A DNA stretch of 64,000 nt from Rhodocyclaceae bacterium (lineage in GTDB: Bacteria; Pseudomonadota; Gammaproteobacteria; Burkholderiales; Rhodocyclaceae). The position numbers and the translations under genes are program-made. Under the pieces are notes generated by a model that was given only the letters and a program-made list of their open reading frames with translations, made no database searches and had not been told where the DNA came from. Positions 8,859 through 17,231 of this stretch are shown one piece after another. Numbering within the stretch: the first letter of the stretch is position 1; the number at the start of each line of letters is the position of its first letter. The DNA is taken from NCBI GenBank assembly GCA_013426785.1, contig JACDZI010000002.1, positions 1 to 64,000 of the forward strand, given 5' to 3'.

Positions 8859-9364
8859 GCCTTCCCTTCAAACTGCCGCAGCAACTGCCCGACTTCACGT
8901 TGCCTGCGCCGCTGGCCAAGCTGGGCGACAGGCTGCCGCAACTGCCGCCGACGCTGGCGCTGGTGACCGGCCTCAACCTCGGCCTCGGCCGCCTGATCCC
9001 GCGCGAGCCACTGGAACCGCTGATCGGCAAGCGTTTCCTGATCCGCGTCACCGATGCCGGCATGAGCATGCGCTTCGCCTACGGCGCGCGCGGTTTCCGT
9101 CCTGTCTTCGATAGCGCCCCGCCGGACCTGACCATCTCGGCCCGCGCCCGCGACTTCATCGCGCTGCTGGCTAGGGAGGAAGATCCGGATACGCTGTTTT
9201 TCAACCGTCGCCTGCTGATGCAGGGCGATACCGATCTCGGCCTGCTGGTGAAGAACACGCTCGATGGCGTCGACCTGCCACGCTTCGACCCGTCTCGCTT
9301 GACACTGAGCGAACTGCTGCACCGCCTGCGCGCCCGACTGGCGACCTCGCCCGGCGCCGTCTAA
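8855..9364 (+). CDS. ubiT: ubiquinone anaerobic biosynthesis accessory factor UbiT (SCP2 domain)
   Basis: 169 residues, start in an ATGA overlap with ubiV. A sterol carrier protein 2-type lipid-binding domain occupies the middle (LIGKRFLIRVTDAGMSMRF, DLTISARARDFIALLAREED, FNRRLLMQGDTDLGLLVKN). UbiT is needed with UbiU and UbiV for anaerobic ubiquinone synthesis and probably holds the hydrophobic intermediates. The N-terminal proline/leucine segment may be membrane associated. Confidence 0.9.
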   Translation: MSLPFKLPQQLPDFTLPAPLAKLGDRLPQLPPTLALVTGLNLGLGRLIPREPLEPLIGKRFLIRVTDAGMSMRFAYGARGFRPVFDSAPPDLTISARARDFIALLAREEDPDTLFFNRRLLMQGDTDLGLLVKNTLDGVDLPRFDPSRLTLSELLHRLRARLATSPGAV

Positions 9365-9374
9365 AAAGCCCCGC

Positions 9375-10424
9375 GTGGCAGTGCGCGCGTCGTCTTCGAA
9401 ACTGCCGCTCTACCTTGCTGCCGCCTACACGCTGCTGGCGGTGTATGGCAGCCTCTACCCCTTCACCGGCTGGCGCGATTCCGGGGTCGATCCGCTTGAT
9501 TTTCTCGTTGCGGCGTGGCCGCGCTATGTCACCGGCTTCGACCTGGTCGCCAACAGCCTCGCCTACCTGCCGATCGGTTTTCTCTGGGCGGCGGCCTTCT
9601 CGGCCGGACTGCCGTCCGCCACGGCTTTCTTTCTGGCCATGTTCGGCGGGGTGGCGCTCTCCCTCGGCGTGGAAACGGCGCAGAACTTCCTGCCCAGCCG
9701 CGTTCCCTCGAATCTCGACTGGGCCTGCAACAGTGCTGGTGTGCTGCTTGGCGCGGCAGCGGGCTTGCGCTGGGGACGCGACTTGCTTGACGGCGGGCGC
9801 CTGCATGCCTGGCGCGAACGGCGCTTCCGGCGTGGCCATGCCGGCGATATCGGGTTGCTGCTGCTCGCACTGTGGCTGCTGACGCAGCTTAACCCGGAAA
9901 CCTATCTGTTCTGCAATGGTAACCTGCGCGGCCTGATCGGCCTGCCGGGGGCACTCGACTTCGATGCCGCCCGCTTTGTCGACTATGAGCTGGCAACGGT
10001 GGCGGCGCATACGCTCGCCATCGCCCTGATCGGCGGCGGGCTGGCGGCCAACCATCCGGTGCTGTTGCCGCTGGCGCTGATTGCCGCGGCGCTGGCGGTC
10101 AAGAGCCTGGCGATCATGGTGCTGATGCAAAGCGTGAACGGCTTAGCCTGGGTGACGCCCGGCGCGTTGATTGGCTTGGGCGTCGGCCTGCTGGGCTGGT
10201 TGCTCACGCTGCGGCTGGGACCGGCACAGCGTCAGGCGCTGGCGGCGCTGACCCTGATGCTGTCGACCGTCCTCGCCAACCTGATGCCCGACAACCCGTA
10301 CCTGGAAAACACCCTGCGCGTCTGGCAGCAGGGCCACTTCCTCAACTTCAACGGCCTGACGCGCCTGACTTCCTCGCTGTGGCCCTTCCTGGCGCTGCCT
10401 TGGCTGATGCTATCCCGGAGATGA
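9375..10424 (+). CDS. VanZ family membrane protein
   Basis: 349 residues with about nine to ten predicted membrane helices. The N-terminal half fits the VanZ fold (YGSLYPFTGWRDSG, FDLVANSLAYLPIGFLWAA, ETAQNFLPSRVPSNLDWACN). The GVETAQ...PSR motif is typical. The C-terminal half adds further helices of unknown role. The start is GTG 9375, 10 bases after ubiT, so it may ride on the ubi operon, though no functional link is known. VanZ relatives confer teicoplanin resistance in Gram-positives; that should not be transferred here. Confidence 0.75.
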   Translation: MAVRASSSKLPLYLAAAYTLLAVYGSLYPFTGWRDSGVDPLDFLVAAWPRYVTGFDLVANSLAYLPIGFLWAAAFSAGLPSATAFFLAMFGGVALSLGVETAQNFLPSRVPSNLDWACNSAGVLLGAAAGLRWGRDLLDGGRLHAWRERRFRRGHAGDIGLLLLALWLLTQLNPETYLFCNGNLRGLIGLPGALDFDAARFVDYELATVAAHTLAIALIGGGLAANHPVLLPLALIAAALAVKSLAIMVLMQSVNGLAWVTPGALIGLGVGLLGWLLTLRLGPAQRQALAALTLMLSTVLANLMPDNPYLENTLRVWQQGHFLNFNGLTRLTSSLWPFLALPWLMLSRR

Positions 10425-10750
10425 CGATGACCACCACGATTACCGATCTCGATACCCTCAGGTTGGCCCTGCGCGACTTTGCGACGGTGCGGAACTGGCG
10501 ACCCTTTCATACGCCGAAGAACCTGGCGATGGCGATGATCGTCGAGGCGGCAGAATTGGTGGAGCACTTCCAGTGGGCCACGCCGGAGGAAAGTTGCGCG
10601 CCGCCGCCCGAAAAACTGGCTGCAATCCGTGACGAAGTGGCCGATACGCTGATCTACCTGGTCGAACTGGCCGATGTGCTCGACATCGACCTGATCGCCG
10701 CCGCCCGCGAAAAGGTTGCCAAGAACGCGCTCAAGTATCCGGCGCCGTAA
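10421..10750 (+). CDS. MazG-like nucleotide pyrophosphohydrolase
   Basis: 109 residues of the all-alpha NTP pyrophosphohydrolase superfamily. The metal-binding helices show the EAAELVEHFQW and EVADTLIYLVELADVLDID patterns (ExxE and ExxD). Relatives hydrolyse dCTP or damaged nucleotides as house-cleaning enzymes. The ATG at 10421 overlaps the stop of the VanZ gene; a second ATG lies at 10427. The TAA stop is part of a copy of the dispersed repeat. Confidence 0.85.
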   Translation: MTMTTTITDLDTLRLALRDFATVRNWRPFHTPKNLAMAMIVEAAELVEHFQWATPEESCAPPPEKLAAIRDEVADTLIYLVELADVLDIDLIAAAREKVAKNALKYPAP

Positions 10751-10771
10751 AGTCGGCGCTGGCGGTACGGC
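10749..10771 (-). repeat. dispersed 24-base repeat, copy 5 (overlaps stop codon)
   Basis: Reads AAAGTCGGCGCTGGC then GGTACGGC on the plus strand, that is the reverse orientation. Its A-rich end supplies the last bases of the TAA of the pyrophosphohydrolase gene. One central G is T. Confidence 0.88.
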
Positions 10772-10844
10772 GAAAAAACTTCCCACGACCGGCAATCAAT
10801 GTGTTTAGACTAAGCTCGGTGTTCAGTTAATTCGGGAGAATGCG

Positions 10845-11447
10845 ATGAAACAGTTTTTGGATGTTCGGATGCGTAGCCTGTTGATGGCGGTGCTTTGTCT
10901 GGGTTCGACGGCGGCGCAGGCCCATACCGGCCATGGCACTTCAAGTCTCTTTGAAGGCTTGGTTCATCCGTTCGGGCTGGATCACTTGCTCGCCATGGTG
11001 GCGGTCGGCGTCTGGTCGGTCTCGGCCCTGCCTGTGCGCAAGACCTGGCTGGGCCCGGCGACCTTCATGCTCGCGCTGATCCTGAGCGCCGTTGTCGGCG
11101 CTGCCGGCCTGACTGTGCCTTACCTCGAAAACCTGATTTCCCTGAGCGTGGTCTTGTTCGGTGCGATGCTGATCGTCTCGCGGACCCGGTTGCCCGTGAA
11201 TATCGGGCTGGCACTCATCGCCGTTGCCGCAGCGCTGCATGGGCTGGCGCATGGCGCCGAAACGCCCACCACCGGTTTCATCGGCTACGCCGCCGGCTTC
11301 CTGCTGACTACCGCGGCGCTGCACCTCGGCGGTGTGGCGACCGGACTTGCCATCCGTCGCCGGTTTGCCGAGCAGGAAAACTGGCTGCTGCGCCTGCTGG
11401 GTTTCGGTTGCGGCGGTGCTGGGGTTTATCTGCTCAGTCAGATGTGA
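10845..11447 (+). CDS. HupE/UreJ family nickel permease-like protein
   Basis: 200 residues with a signal-like N-terminus (AVLCLGSTAAQAHTGHG) and about six membrane helices. The family motif HPFGLDHLLAMVAVG is clear and a second histidine region, AALHGLAHGAE, is present. HupE/UreJ proteins move nickel for hydrogenase or urease maturation. No hydrogenase or urease gene is visible here, so the substrate is uncertain. The ATG follows CGGGAG. The 3' end overlaps the convergent MFS gene by 10 bases. Confidence 0.85.
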   Translation: MKQFLDVRMRSLLMAVLCLGSTAAQAHTGHGTSSLFEGLVHPFGLDHLLAMVAVGVWSVSALPVRKTWLGPATFMLALILSAVVGAAGLTVPYLENLISLSVVLFGAMLIVSRTRLPVNIGLALIAVAAALHGLAHGAETPTTGFIGYAAGFLLTTAALHLGGVATGLAIRRRFAEQENWLLRLLGFGCGGAGVYLLSQM

Positions 11448-12682
11448 ACGGCATGCAGGCGGATGCGGCCGACGAAGTAAATCGCCACGACGGTCGCCCC
11501 CATCGCCAGCAGGCCGACATTCCCATAGCCGACCACCTGGCCGTCCTGCAGCGAAATCATCAGGCCACCCACCGTGGCGGCGAAGCCCGAAAACAGGCTT
11601 TGCACCGCGCCGTTGAGTGACAGGAAAGTGCCGCGCAAGCGCGGCTCGACCGCCGAGGTCATGATCGCCATTGCCGGCACCATGCGGCCGGGCACCAGAA
11701 CGAAGAACACCGTGGCGGCGATGACCATCACCCATAGCGGCACTGGCGGCAGGTGGGTCTGGATATAGAGCGGCGCCAGTGAGACGACGGCGATCAGCCG
11801 GAAGCAGCGGATCTTGCCCCAGGCATCGGCGAGCCGGCCGATCCAGCGCGCAGTAAAAAAAGTGGCACAGCCGCCGGCGAGATACATGTAAGGCACGTCC
11901 TCCTGACGGATGCCGACATTGGCGGTCACGTAGATCGTGACAAAGGGAATCACCGAGAAGCCGGCGAACATCATCAGCGCCATAAAGGCCAGCGCCCGCC
12001 GGTGGTTGGCGTCGAGCAGGGTGTCGCGCATGGCCGCGAGCGGATGGGCGCGTTCCGCCTCGCTGACCACGGCGGTGGGCAGGTGGCCGCGCAGGTTGGG
12101 CAGCTGCTTCAGTCCCAGCAGCAGCAGCGGCAGGGCTAGCGTGGCGATCAGGAAGAACGGCAGGCGCCAGCCGAAGTGGTTGGCAAGCAACAGCGAGAGC
12201 GGAACGCCGGCCACGGTGGAGATCGAGAAGGCTGACATGATGGCGCCGCTGGCGCGACCGCGCCGCTCGAAGGGAATCAGGTCGCCGACGATGGTATGCA
12301 CCATGGCGCCGAGTACGCCGCCGAAGGCACCGGCACTGGCGCGCGCGGCCAGCAGCATGGCGTAGCCGGGGGCAAGGCCGCAGATCAGCGTGGCCAGCGT
12401 AAACAGCGCGAACATCATCAGCAACAGGCGCTTGCGCTCAAAGCGGTCGACGAAGGTGGCGGCAGCCAGCCCGGCGGCGGCGGCGGTAAAGCTGTAGGAA
12501 GACACCAGCAGGCCGAACTGGTGTGCCCCGATGTCGAGCTCGCGCATCAGGATCGGCCCGAGCGGCATCATGATCATGAAGTCGAGGATGTGGGCGAACT
12601 GGATGCCGGCCAGCGTGAACAGCAGTACGCGTTCGCGGGCGGGATCGAAGGGCTGGGGAATGGCGGGGGCAACATCGGGCAC
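11438..12682 (-). CDS. MFS transporter
   Basis: 414 residues with twelve predicted helices. The loop 2-3 motif appears as DRFERKRLLLMMF, and the N-terminal QFAHILDFMIMMPLGPIL is typical of the drug or sugar efflux branch of MFS_1. The start is GTG 12682; no better ATG is in frame. It is transcribed away from the ferredoxin gene, with a repeat copy in the shared promoter region. Substrate cannot be told from sequence. Confidence 0.82.
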   Translation of the reverse strand: MPDVAPAIPQPFDPARERVLLFTLAGIQFAHILDFMIMMPLGPILMRELDIGAHQFGLLVSSYSFTAAAAGLAAATFVDRFERKRLLLMMFALFTLATLICGLAPGYAMLLAARASAGAFGGVLGAMVHTIVGDLIPFERRGRASGAIMSAFSISTVAGVPLSLLLANHFGWRLPFFLIATLALPLLLLGLKQLPNLRGHLPTAVVSEAERAHPLAAMRDTLLDANHRRALAFMALMMFAGFSVIPFVTIYVTANVGIRQEDVPYMYLAGGCATFFTARWIGRLADAWGKIRCFRLIAVVSLAPLYIQTHLPPVPLWVMVIAATVFFVLVPGRMVPAMAIMTSAVEPRLRGTFLSLNGAVQSLFSGFAATVGGLMISLQDGQVVGYGNVGLLAMGATVVAIYFVGRIRLHAVHI

Positions 12683-12707
12683 GGGGAGAGTTTAGACCCT
12701 GCAAGAC

Positions 12708-12731
12708 GCCGTCCTGCCGGAGCCGACTTTT
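12708..12731 (+). repeat. dispersed repeat, copy 6, GGAGCC variant (intergenic)
   Basis: GCCGTCCTGCC then GGAGCCGACTTTT. The central AGC of the main family is GGA here, as in copies 22621-22644 and 56675-56698. It lies between the divergent MFS and ferredoxin genes. Confidence 0.88.
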
Positions 12732-12762
12732 TGCTTTAATCTGAAGGCTGTTAGGAGGGTAC

Positions 12763-13080
12763 ATGAGCTATTTTCAGCACCACGTTTTTTTCTGCACCAA
12801 CCAGCGCGAGAAGGGCGAGATGTGCTGCAACAATCAAAACGCCCAGGCCATGCGCGACTACTGCAAGGACCGCGTCAAGTCAGTCGGGGAAGCCATTGCC
12901 GCCCAGGTACGCGTTAACAGCGCCGGCTGTCTCGCCCGTTGCGACCGGGGGCCGGTGATCGTCGTCTATCCGGAAGCGGTCTGGTATACCTATGTCGATC
13001 AGGAGGACATTGACGAGATCGTCGATTCGCACCTCGTTGCCGGCCGTGTCGTCGAACGCCTGCTCATCGATCCGCGATGA
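12763..13080 (+). CDS. thioredoxin-like [2Fe-2S] ferredoxin
   Basis: 105 residues. Four cysteines fit the thioredoxin-fold 2Fe-2S ferredoxins: FFCTNQREKGEMCC near the N-terminus and AGCLARCDRGPVIVVYPE later, followed by WYTYVDQEDIDEIVDSHL. Such small ferredoxins serve as electron carriers of often unknown partner. AGGAGG gives a very good ribosome binding site. It overlaps the next gene by four bases. Confidence 0.88.
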   Translation: MSYFQHHVFFCTNQREKGEMCCNNQNAQAMRDYCKDRVKSVGEAIAAQVRVNSAGCLARCDRGPVIVVYPEAVWYTYVDQEDIDEIVDSHLVAGRVVERLLIDPR

Positions 13081-13712
13081 TCCACCGCCAACATCTTCTG
13101 CTGGACGGACCGGCCGGAAAAATAGAAGTATATGTGGAGCCGCACGAGGCGGCTACCGGCATCGCCCTGATTGCCCATCCGCATCCGCTGTTCGGCGGTA
13201 CCGCCGACAACAAGGTGGTGACGACCCTGGCCAAGGCCTTTCGCGAACTGGGCTGCGCCACGCTGCGGCCGAGCTTTCGCGGTGTGGGCGGGTCCGAAGG
13301 CGAACACGACCACGGCAATGCTGAAACCGAGGATCTGCTGGCGGTACATGCCCATGCACGCCAACGCTTCGGCGCTGCGCTGCCCGTTTATCTGGCTGGC
13401 TTCTCCTTCGGCGCCCACGTTGTCGCGCGGCTGGCGCAGCGGCTGGTCGAAGTCGGAGATCCGGCGCGGCGGCTGGTGCTGGTCGGCACGGCGGCCGGAT
13501 TTATCGAGGGCTTGCGGCAATACGAAACGGCTGCCGTGCCCGCTGAAACAATCGTCATCCACGGCGCGCAGGACGAAACCGTGCCGTTGCCGAACGTGCT
13601 GGCCTGGGCCGAGACGCTCGACCTGCCGATTACCGTCATTGCCGGGGCCGACCATTTCTTCCACCGCCGCCTGCATCTGATCCGCGACATCATCCACCGC
13701 CAGTGGCATTGA
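13077..13712 (+). CDS. alpha/beta hydrolase
   Basis: 211 residues. The N-terminal LIAHPHPLFGGTADNKVV is typical of the CocE/NonD-like hydrolases of proteobacteria. The nucleophile serine is in AGFSFGAH (GxSxG), the acid in HGAQDETVPL, and the histidine in GADHFFHRRL. Start ATG overlaps the ferredoxin stop (ATGA), so the two are coupled. Substrate unknown; the short length suggests a small esterase or thioesterase. Confidence 0.85.
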   Translation: MIHRQHLLLDGPAGKIEVYVEPHEAATGIALIAHPHPLFGGTADNKVVTTLAKAFRELGCATLRPSFRGVGGSEGEHDHGNAETEDLLAVHAHARQRFGAALPVYLAGFSFGAHVVARLAQRLVEVGDPARRLVLVGTAAGFIEGLRQYETAAVPAETIVIHGAQDETVPLPNVLAWAETLDLPITVIAGADHFFHRRLHLIRDIIHRQWH

Positions 13713-13728
13713 CTAGAATGCCGTTCAT

Positions 13729-13817
13729 GCCCGGATGGTGAAATAGGTAGACACAAGGGACTTAAAATCCCTCGCAGCGAAAGCAGCGTGCCGGTTCGAT
13801 TCCGGCTCCGGGCACCA
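13729..13817 (+). tRNA. tRNA-Leu (anticodon UAA)
   Basis: Acceptor stem GCCCGGA (13729-13735) pairs with TCCGGGC (13807-13813), followed by A and an encoded CCA. The anticodon arm AGGGA-CTTAAAA-TCCCT carries TAA at 13763-13765. A long variable arm (GCAGCGAAAGCAGCGTG region) and the GGTTCGATTCC T arm complete a class II tRNA. Confidence 0.97.
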
Positions 13818-13859
13818 GTCTTTTCCCACAGCACGACAAATCCCACAGTGGAGATGATC

Positions 13860-13983
13860 ATGAGAAAACTGTTTTTTTCTTGCAGCTGCTGCGATGTTCG
13901 TCATTTCTGGCTGCAATACCGTTCAAGGAATCGGCAAGGATCTTGAAAAGGGTGGCGAAGCGATACAAAAATCGGCCAAGTAA
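13860..13983 (+). pseudogene. entericidin-like lipoprotein, frameshifted
   Basis: ATG AGA AAA CTG begins a lipoprotein signal. After seven T (13872-13878) the frame must move by one base to continue as LAAAAMFVISGCNTVQGIGK and DLEKGGEAIQKSAK, ending at TAA 13981. That is the complete entericidin A/B pattern with lipobox Cys and the VQGIGKD motif. With six T the gene would be intact at about 40 codons. As written it stops early. It may be a read error, decay or a switch. Confidence 0.75.
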
Positions 13984-14192
13984 GCTTACCGCGATCGTGT
14001 TTGCGTCGGCGAAATCAAGGCCGGCCCAGATTCGCCGGAATTGAACTGGCGGTCATTATTCCCGAGGCATCGACGATCGAAAGCGGGCGCTGGAAGAAAA
14101 GGGATAACCCGAAAAGTGATTGTCCCAGGATGATGATAAACAGCCTGCTGAGGTAATGCCCAACCCACTGGCAAAATGTGGGTCTGGGAAAC

Positions 14193-15131
14193 TTACACAG
14201 GGTCGATGAGCGGACCCACGGACGACAGGCTGGAAAGTCGTTCGACCCCTGTCATGGGCCCTTGAAAGCCGAGTGTGCCCATGCCGCCGATCCAGAGGCG
14301 TACTTCGGCAGGCAACTGGGAGCGCAACTCGCTGACGACCGGTGTGAGCTGACGCGCCGGAAAAGCCGACGAAAACGACAAAGCGACCACATCCACGGTG
14401 TGGGCTGCCGCTGCCGCCGCGATGTCGTGCAAGGGAGTCTGGGCGCCCAGCGACAGGGTGCCGACGCCGCGCAGGGTGAGCAGCGCTTCGACCATCAGCA
14501 CGCCTAGCACATGATGTTCGCCAGGCACCGTGGTCAGCAGGACGCGCGGGCGTCGGGTTCCCGCCGGCAGGTTGTTGATGGCCTGGATCAGCAGCGCCTT
14601 GACCTGCTCGGTGTAAAAATGTTCTTGGAAGATCGCCAGTTCGCCAGCGGCCCAGGCATCGCCGATCAGGGTGTTGAGGCGCGGCAGCAGGTCGGTGACA
14701 AAGCGCTCAAGACCGATGCGGGCAAGCTGCTGCAAGAGGAGGGTGCGGACAGCGGTGGGATCGTGGCGCTTCAGCGCTGCGAGCTCGTTGAGAGGTAGGT
14801 CCGGTGTTGAAGCAGTTTGCGAGGCGGCATAGTCGAGATCACTCGAAACAGGTAATGCCGGGACGTTGCCACTACTGAGTTCCTGTAGTTCAGCGTCCGA
14901 AGCCGGGACAATCCTGCCGGGCCGATGGCCGTTGTCTAGCAGCCGCTTCATCAGGCGCAGGCGGGTAATCTGTTCGCGGGGGTAAAGGCGGTCGCCGTGG
15001 GCGTCACGCCTGGGTCGGGGAAAGCCGTAACGGCGTTCCCAGACGCGTAGTGTGTCCTTGCCCAAGCCGGTTTCGCGCTCGGCAACGGCGATATTCACCA
15101 GCGATCCCGGGGCAGAATCATTGACAGCCAT
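14193..15131 (-). CDS. CarH/LitR-type MerR regulator with B12-binding photosensory domain
   Basis: 312 residues. An N-terminal MerR winged helix (residues 10-80, GLGKDTLRVWERRYGFPRP) is followed by a linker and a cobalamin-binding module. That module has W160, E170 and H171 in the W-x9-EH motif and E205-x-H207-xx-G210. In CarH/LitR proteins these bind adenosylcobalamin, and light breaks the repressing tetramer. It is divergent from the lipid/peroxidase operon, and matching boxes lie in both promoters, so light-released repression of both is likely. Confidence 0.88.
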   Translation of the reverse strand: MAVNDSAPGSLVNIAVAERETGLGKDTLRVWERRYGFPRPRRDAHGDRLYPREQITRLRLMKRLLDNGHRPGRIVPASDAELQELSSGNVPALPVSSDLDYAASQTASTPDLPLNELAALKRHDPTAVRTLLLQQLARIGLERFVTDLLPRLNTLIGDAWAAGELAIFQEHFYTEQVKALLIQAINNLPAGTRRPRVLLTTVPGEHHVLGVLMVEALLTLRGVGTLSLGAQTPLHDIAAAAAAHTVDVVALSFSSAFPARQLTPVVSELRSQLPAEVRLWIGGMGTLGFQGPMTGVERLSSLSSVGPLIDPV

Positions 15132-15160
15132 GGTTATATAGCTCCTCGACGATGGTCGGC

Positions 15161-15188
15161 ACTATAATTGTCCAAGACAAAATGTCAA
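15161..15188 (-). promoter_or_regulatory. promoter of the CarH/LitR gene with operator between -35 and -10
   Basis: On the minus strand TTGACA (15183-15188) and TATAGT (15161-15166) are 16 bases apart, a strong sigma-70 promoter. The box TTGTCCAAGACA (15168-15179) fills the spacer, an arrangement expected for autorepression. Confidence 0.7.
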
Positions 15189-15209
15189 GAAATGTTTTTT
15201 TGTCCAAGC
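15168..15209. promoter_or_regulatory. two regulator boxes near the CarH/LitR gene
   Basis: TTGTCCAAGACAA at 15168-15180 is an inverted repeat (TTGTC, 3-base spacer, GACAA). TTGTCCAAGC at 15200-15209 is a partial second copy 32 bases away on the same strand. Confidence 0.65.
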
Positions 15210-15268
15210 TCACCATAATTCATTACTAGGCTTATACAAAGAATAAGAAAGAATAAATAGAACAAGTA

Positions 15269-15297
15269 TTGACAAACCGCAGTCTAAAAATTACATT
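15269..15297 (+). promoter_or_regulatory. promoter of the peroxidase/lipid operon
   Basis: TTGACA (15269-15274), 17-base spacer and TACATT (15292-15297). Transcription should begin near 15304, which places the third regulator box just downstream of the start site. Confidence 0.65.
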
Positions 15298-15312
15298 TCT
15301 ACTCAAGTAATC

Positions 15313-15324
15313 TGTCTTGGACAA
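15313..15324. promoter_or_regulatory. third regulator box, operator of the lipid operon
   Basis: TGTCTTGGACAA is the exact reverse complement of the box TTGTCCAAGACA at 15168-15179. Its place between the start site and the first gene suits a repressor. Confidence 0.65.
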
Positions 15325-15336
15325 AAAGGGTAAGTG

Positions 15337-15894
15337 ATGATTTCTCTTCTGAAGCGATGGGTCGGCTTGGCCGGGGTGCTCGGAGCGGGTGTTGTTCAAG
15401 CAGCGAGCGGGCAATGTTCGCCCTTGCTCGACCACACATTTCCCAACCTTCAAGATGGCAAGCCGATGCCGCTGTGCCAGTACAGCGGCAAAGTGCTGCT
15501 GGTCGTCAATACGGCCAGCAAATGCGGGTTTACTTCCCAGTACGAAGGTTTGGAAAAGCTCTACGCCCGCCTGAAGGACCGAGGTCTGGTGGTGCTGGGT
15601 TTTCCGTCCAACGACTTTGCGGGGCAGGAGCCGGGCAGCGACAAGGAGATCGCCGATTTCTGCCGCCTGACCTACGGGGTCGAGTTCCCCATGGTGTCGA
15701 AGACGGTGGTCAAGGGCAGGGATGCCAATCCTTTCTACCAGCGGCTGGGCGAAATCACCGGCAGCCGGCCGAAATGGAACTTTCACAAATACCTGATCAA
15801 CCGTGATGGCAGTCAGGTGGTCGCCTTCGGCACGATGACAAAGCCCGACGACAGCGAACTGCTGGCGAAGATAGAGGAATTTCTCAACAAATGA
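15337..15894 (+). CDS. glutathione peroxidase family protein, exported
   Basis: 185 residues with an N-terminal signal-like segment (KRWVGLAGVLGAGVVQAASG). The thiol peroxidase core follows: Cys63 in NTASKCGFTSQYEGLEKLY, then GFPSNDFAGQEPGS and PKWNFHKYLINRDG. It probably reduces lipid or organic peroxides in the periplasm using a thiol donor. ATG 15337 has better spacing from the upstream GGG than the GTG at 15334. It is the first gene of the light-responsive operon, so peroxide defence is coupled to light. Confidence 0.88.
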   Translation: MISLLKRWVGLAGVLGAGVVQAASGQCSPLLDHTFPNLQDGKPMPLCQYSGKVLLVVNTASKCGFTSQYEGLEKLYARLKDRGLVVLGFPSNDFAGQEPGSDKEIADFCRLTYGVEFPMVSKTVVKGRDANPFYQRLGEITGSRPKWNFHKYLINRDGSQVVAFGTMTKPDDSELLAKIEEFLNK

Positions 15895-15913
15895 ACCAGC
15901 CATGGAGGCTGTC

Positions 15914-17224
15914 ATGAAAAGCAAGCAACGCATTGCCATCGTCGGTTCCGGTATTTCGGGCTTGTCAGCTGCCTGGCTGCTCGGCCGGACCTACGATGTC
16001 ACCCTGTTCGAGGCTGGCAGCTATCTTGGTGGCCACACGAATACCGTCGATGTCATGGTTGACGGCAAGACCCATCCGGTCGACACCGGCTTCCTGGTCT
16101 TCAACCGCCAGTGCTATCAGAACCTGATCGCGATGTTCGCTTTGCTCGGCATCAACAGCGTCGAGACGGAGATGTCCTTCTCGGTGAGCCTGGAGAACCC
16201 TGATCTCGAATGGTCTGGCAAATCCCTGCTGACGGTGTTCGGCCAGAAGCGCAACCTGTTCAGCCGCGAGTTCTGGTCGATGCTGTCGGACGTGCTGCGC
16301 TTCAACCGCGAAAGCATCGCCTGGTTGGCCTCTCATCCAGAAAACCGCATTACGCTGCGTAAATTCCTGATCGACGGCGAGTATTCCGAAGCTTTTACCG
16401 ACTGGTATCTCCTGCCGATGGCGGCCGCGATCTGGTCGTCGCCGACCGGTCAGATCCTCGACATGCCGCTATCGACCTTCGTCCGTTTCTGTCAGAACCA
16501 CTGCCTGCTGCAGGTTGCCGACCGGCCGATGTGGCATACGGTCAAGGGCGGCGGACGCGAATACGTCAAGAAGATCGCCGCTCAGCTCGACGATGTGCGC
16601 TTGAATTGCCCCGTGACTGGGGTAACCCGCGAGGCCGATGGCTTGCACGTCGCCTATCAGGGCGGCAGCGAGGTGTACGACCAGGTGGTGATGGCCTGCC
16701 ACAGCGACCAGTCGCTGCGCATCCTCGGCATGACGGCCAGCGAGGGCCAGCGTGACGTGCTGTCCGCCGTCCGTTACCAGACCAACCGTGCCCTGCTGCA
16801 CACGGATACGCGCCTGCTGCCGCGCAACCCGAAGCTGTGGTCAGCCTGGAACTATTTCGCCGGCAATGGCAAGCCCGGCACGCAGCCGGTGGGTGTGTCT
16901 TATCTGATCAACAAGCTGCAACCCCTGCCGTTCGAGACCCCGGTCATGGTCACACTGAATCCGGCGCGCGAACCCGATGCTGGCAAGGTGCTCGCCGAGT
17001 TTGAATACGACCACCCGATCTTCGACAGCGCGGCCATTGCGGCCCAGCGTCGCCTGTCCGGGGTGCAGGGCGAAAACGGCATTTGGCTGGCGGGTGCCTG
17101 GGGCGGCTATGGCTTCCACGAGGATGGCCTGGTATCGGCGTTGGGCGTCTGCAATGGCCTCGGCGTGCGTGCTCCCTGGCAGGGCGAGATCGAGACCGTG
17201 CCCCGCCTGATGGAACCCGCCTGA
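15914..17224 (+). CDS. FAD/NAD(P)-binding oxidoreductase, COG2907 (amine oxidase fold)
   Basis: 436 residues. The dinucleotide-binding motif IAIVGSGISGLSAAWLLG is at the N-terminus, then GGHTNTVDV and DTGFLVFNRQCYQNL, typical of COG2907. GIWLAGAWGGYGFHEDGLVSA lies near the end and closes the FAD site. The family is nearly always found beside DUF1365 and Cfa-like genes, as here. Related clusters in Rhodobacter belong to the singlet oxygen response and methylated furan fatty acid synthesis. The GGAGG at 15904-15908 favours ATG 15914. Confidence 0.88.
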   Translation: MKSKQRIAIVGSGISGLSAAWLLGRTYDVTLFEAGSYLGGHTNTVDVMVDGKTHPVDTGFLVFNRQCYQNLIAMFALLGINSVETEMSFSVSLENPDLEWSGKSLLTVFGQKRNLFSREFWSMLSDVLRFNRESIAWLASHPENRITLRKFLIDGEYSEAFTDWYLLPMAAAIWSSPTGQILDMPLSTFVRFCQNHCLLQVADRPMWHTVKGGGREYVKKIAAQLDDVRLNCPVTGVTREADGLHVAYQGGSEVYDQVVMACHSDQSLRILGMTASEGQRDVLSAVRYQTNRALLHTDTRLLPRNPKLWSAWNYFAGNGKPGTQPVGVSYLINKLQPLPFETPVMVTLNPAREPDAGKVLAEFEYDHPIFDSAAIAAQRRLSGVQGENGIWLAGAWGGYGFHEDGLVSALGVCNGLGVRAPWQGEIETVPRLMEPA

Positions 17225-17231
17225 GTCGGCG

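Noticed and set aside
8596..9322. Long open frames on the strand opposite ubiV and ubiT
   Set aside because: They have no recognisable domains and are shadows of the high-GC coding strand; similar antisense frames occur over most genes here.
13984..14192. A possible gene between the entericidin and the CarH/LitR gene
   Set aside because: Only short frames without ribosome sites or family features are present; I see nothing in this stretch that I can support.
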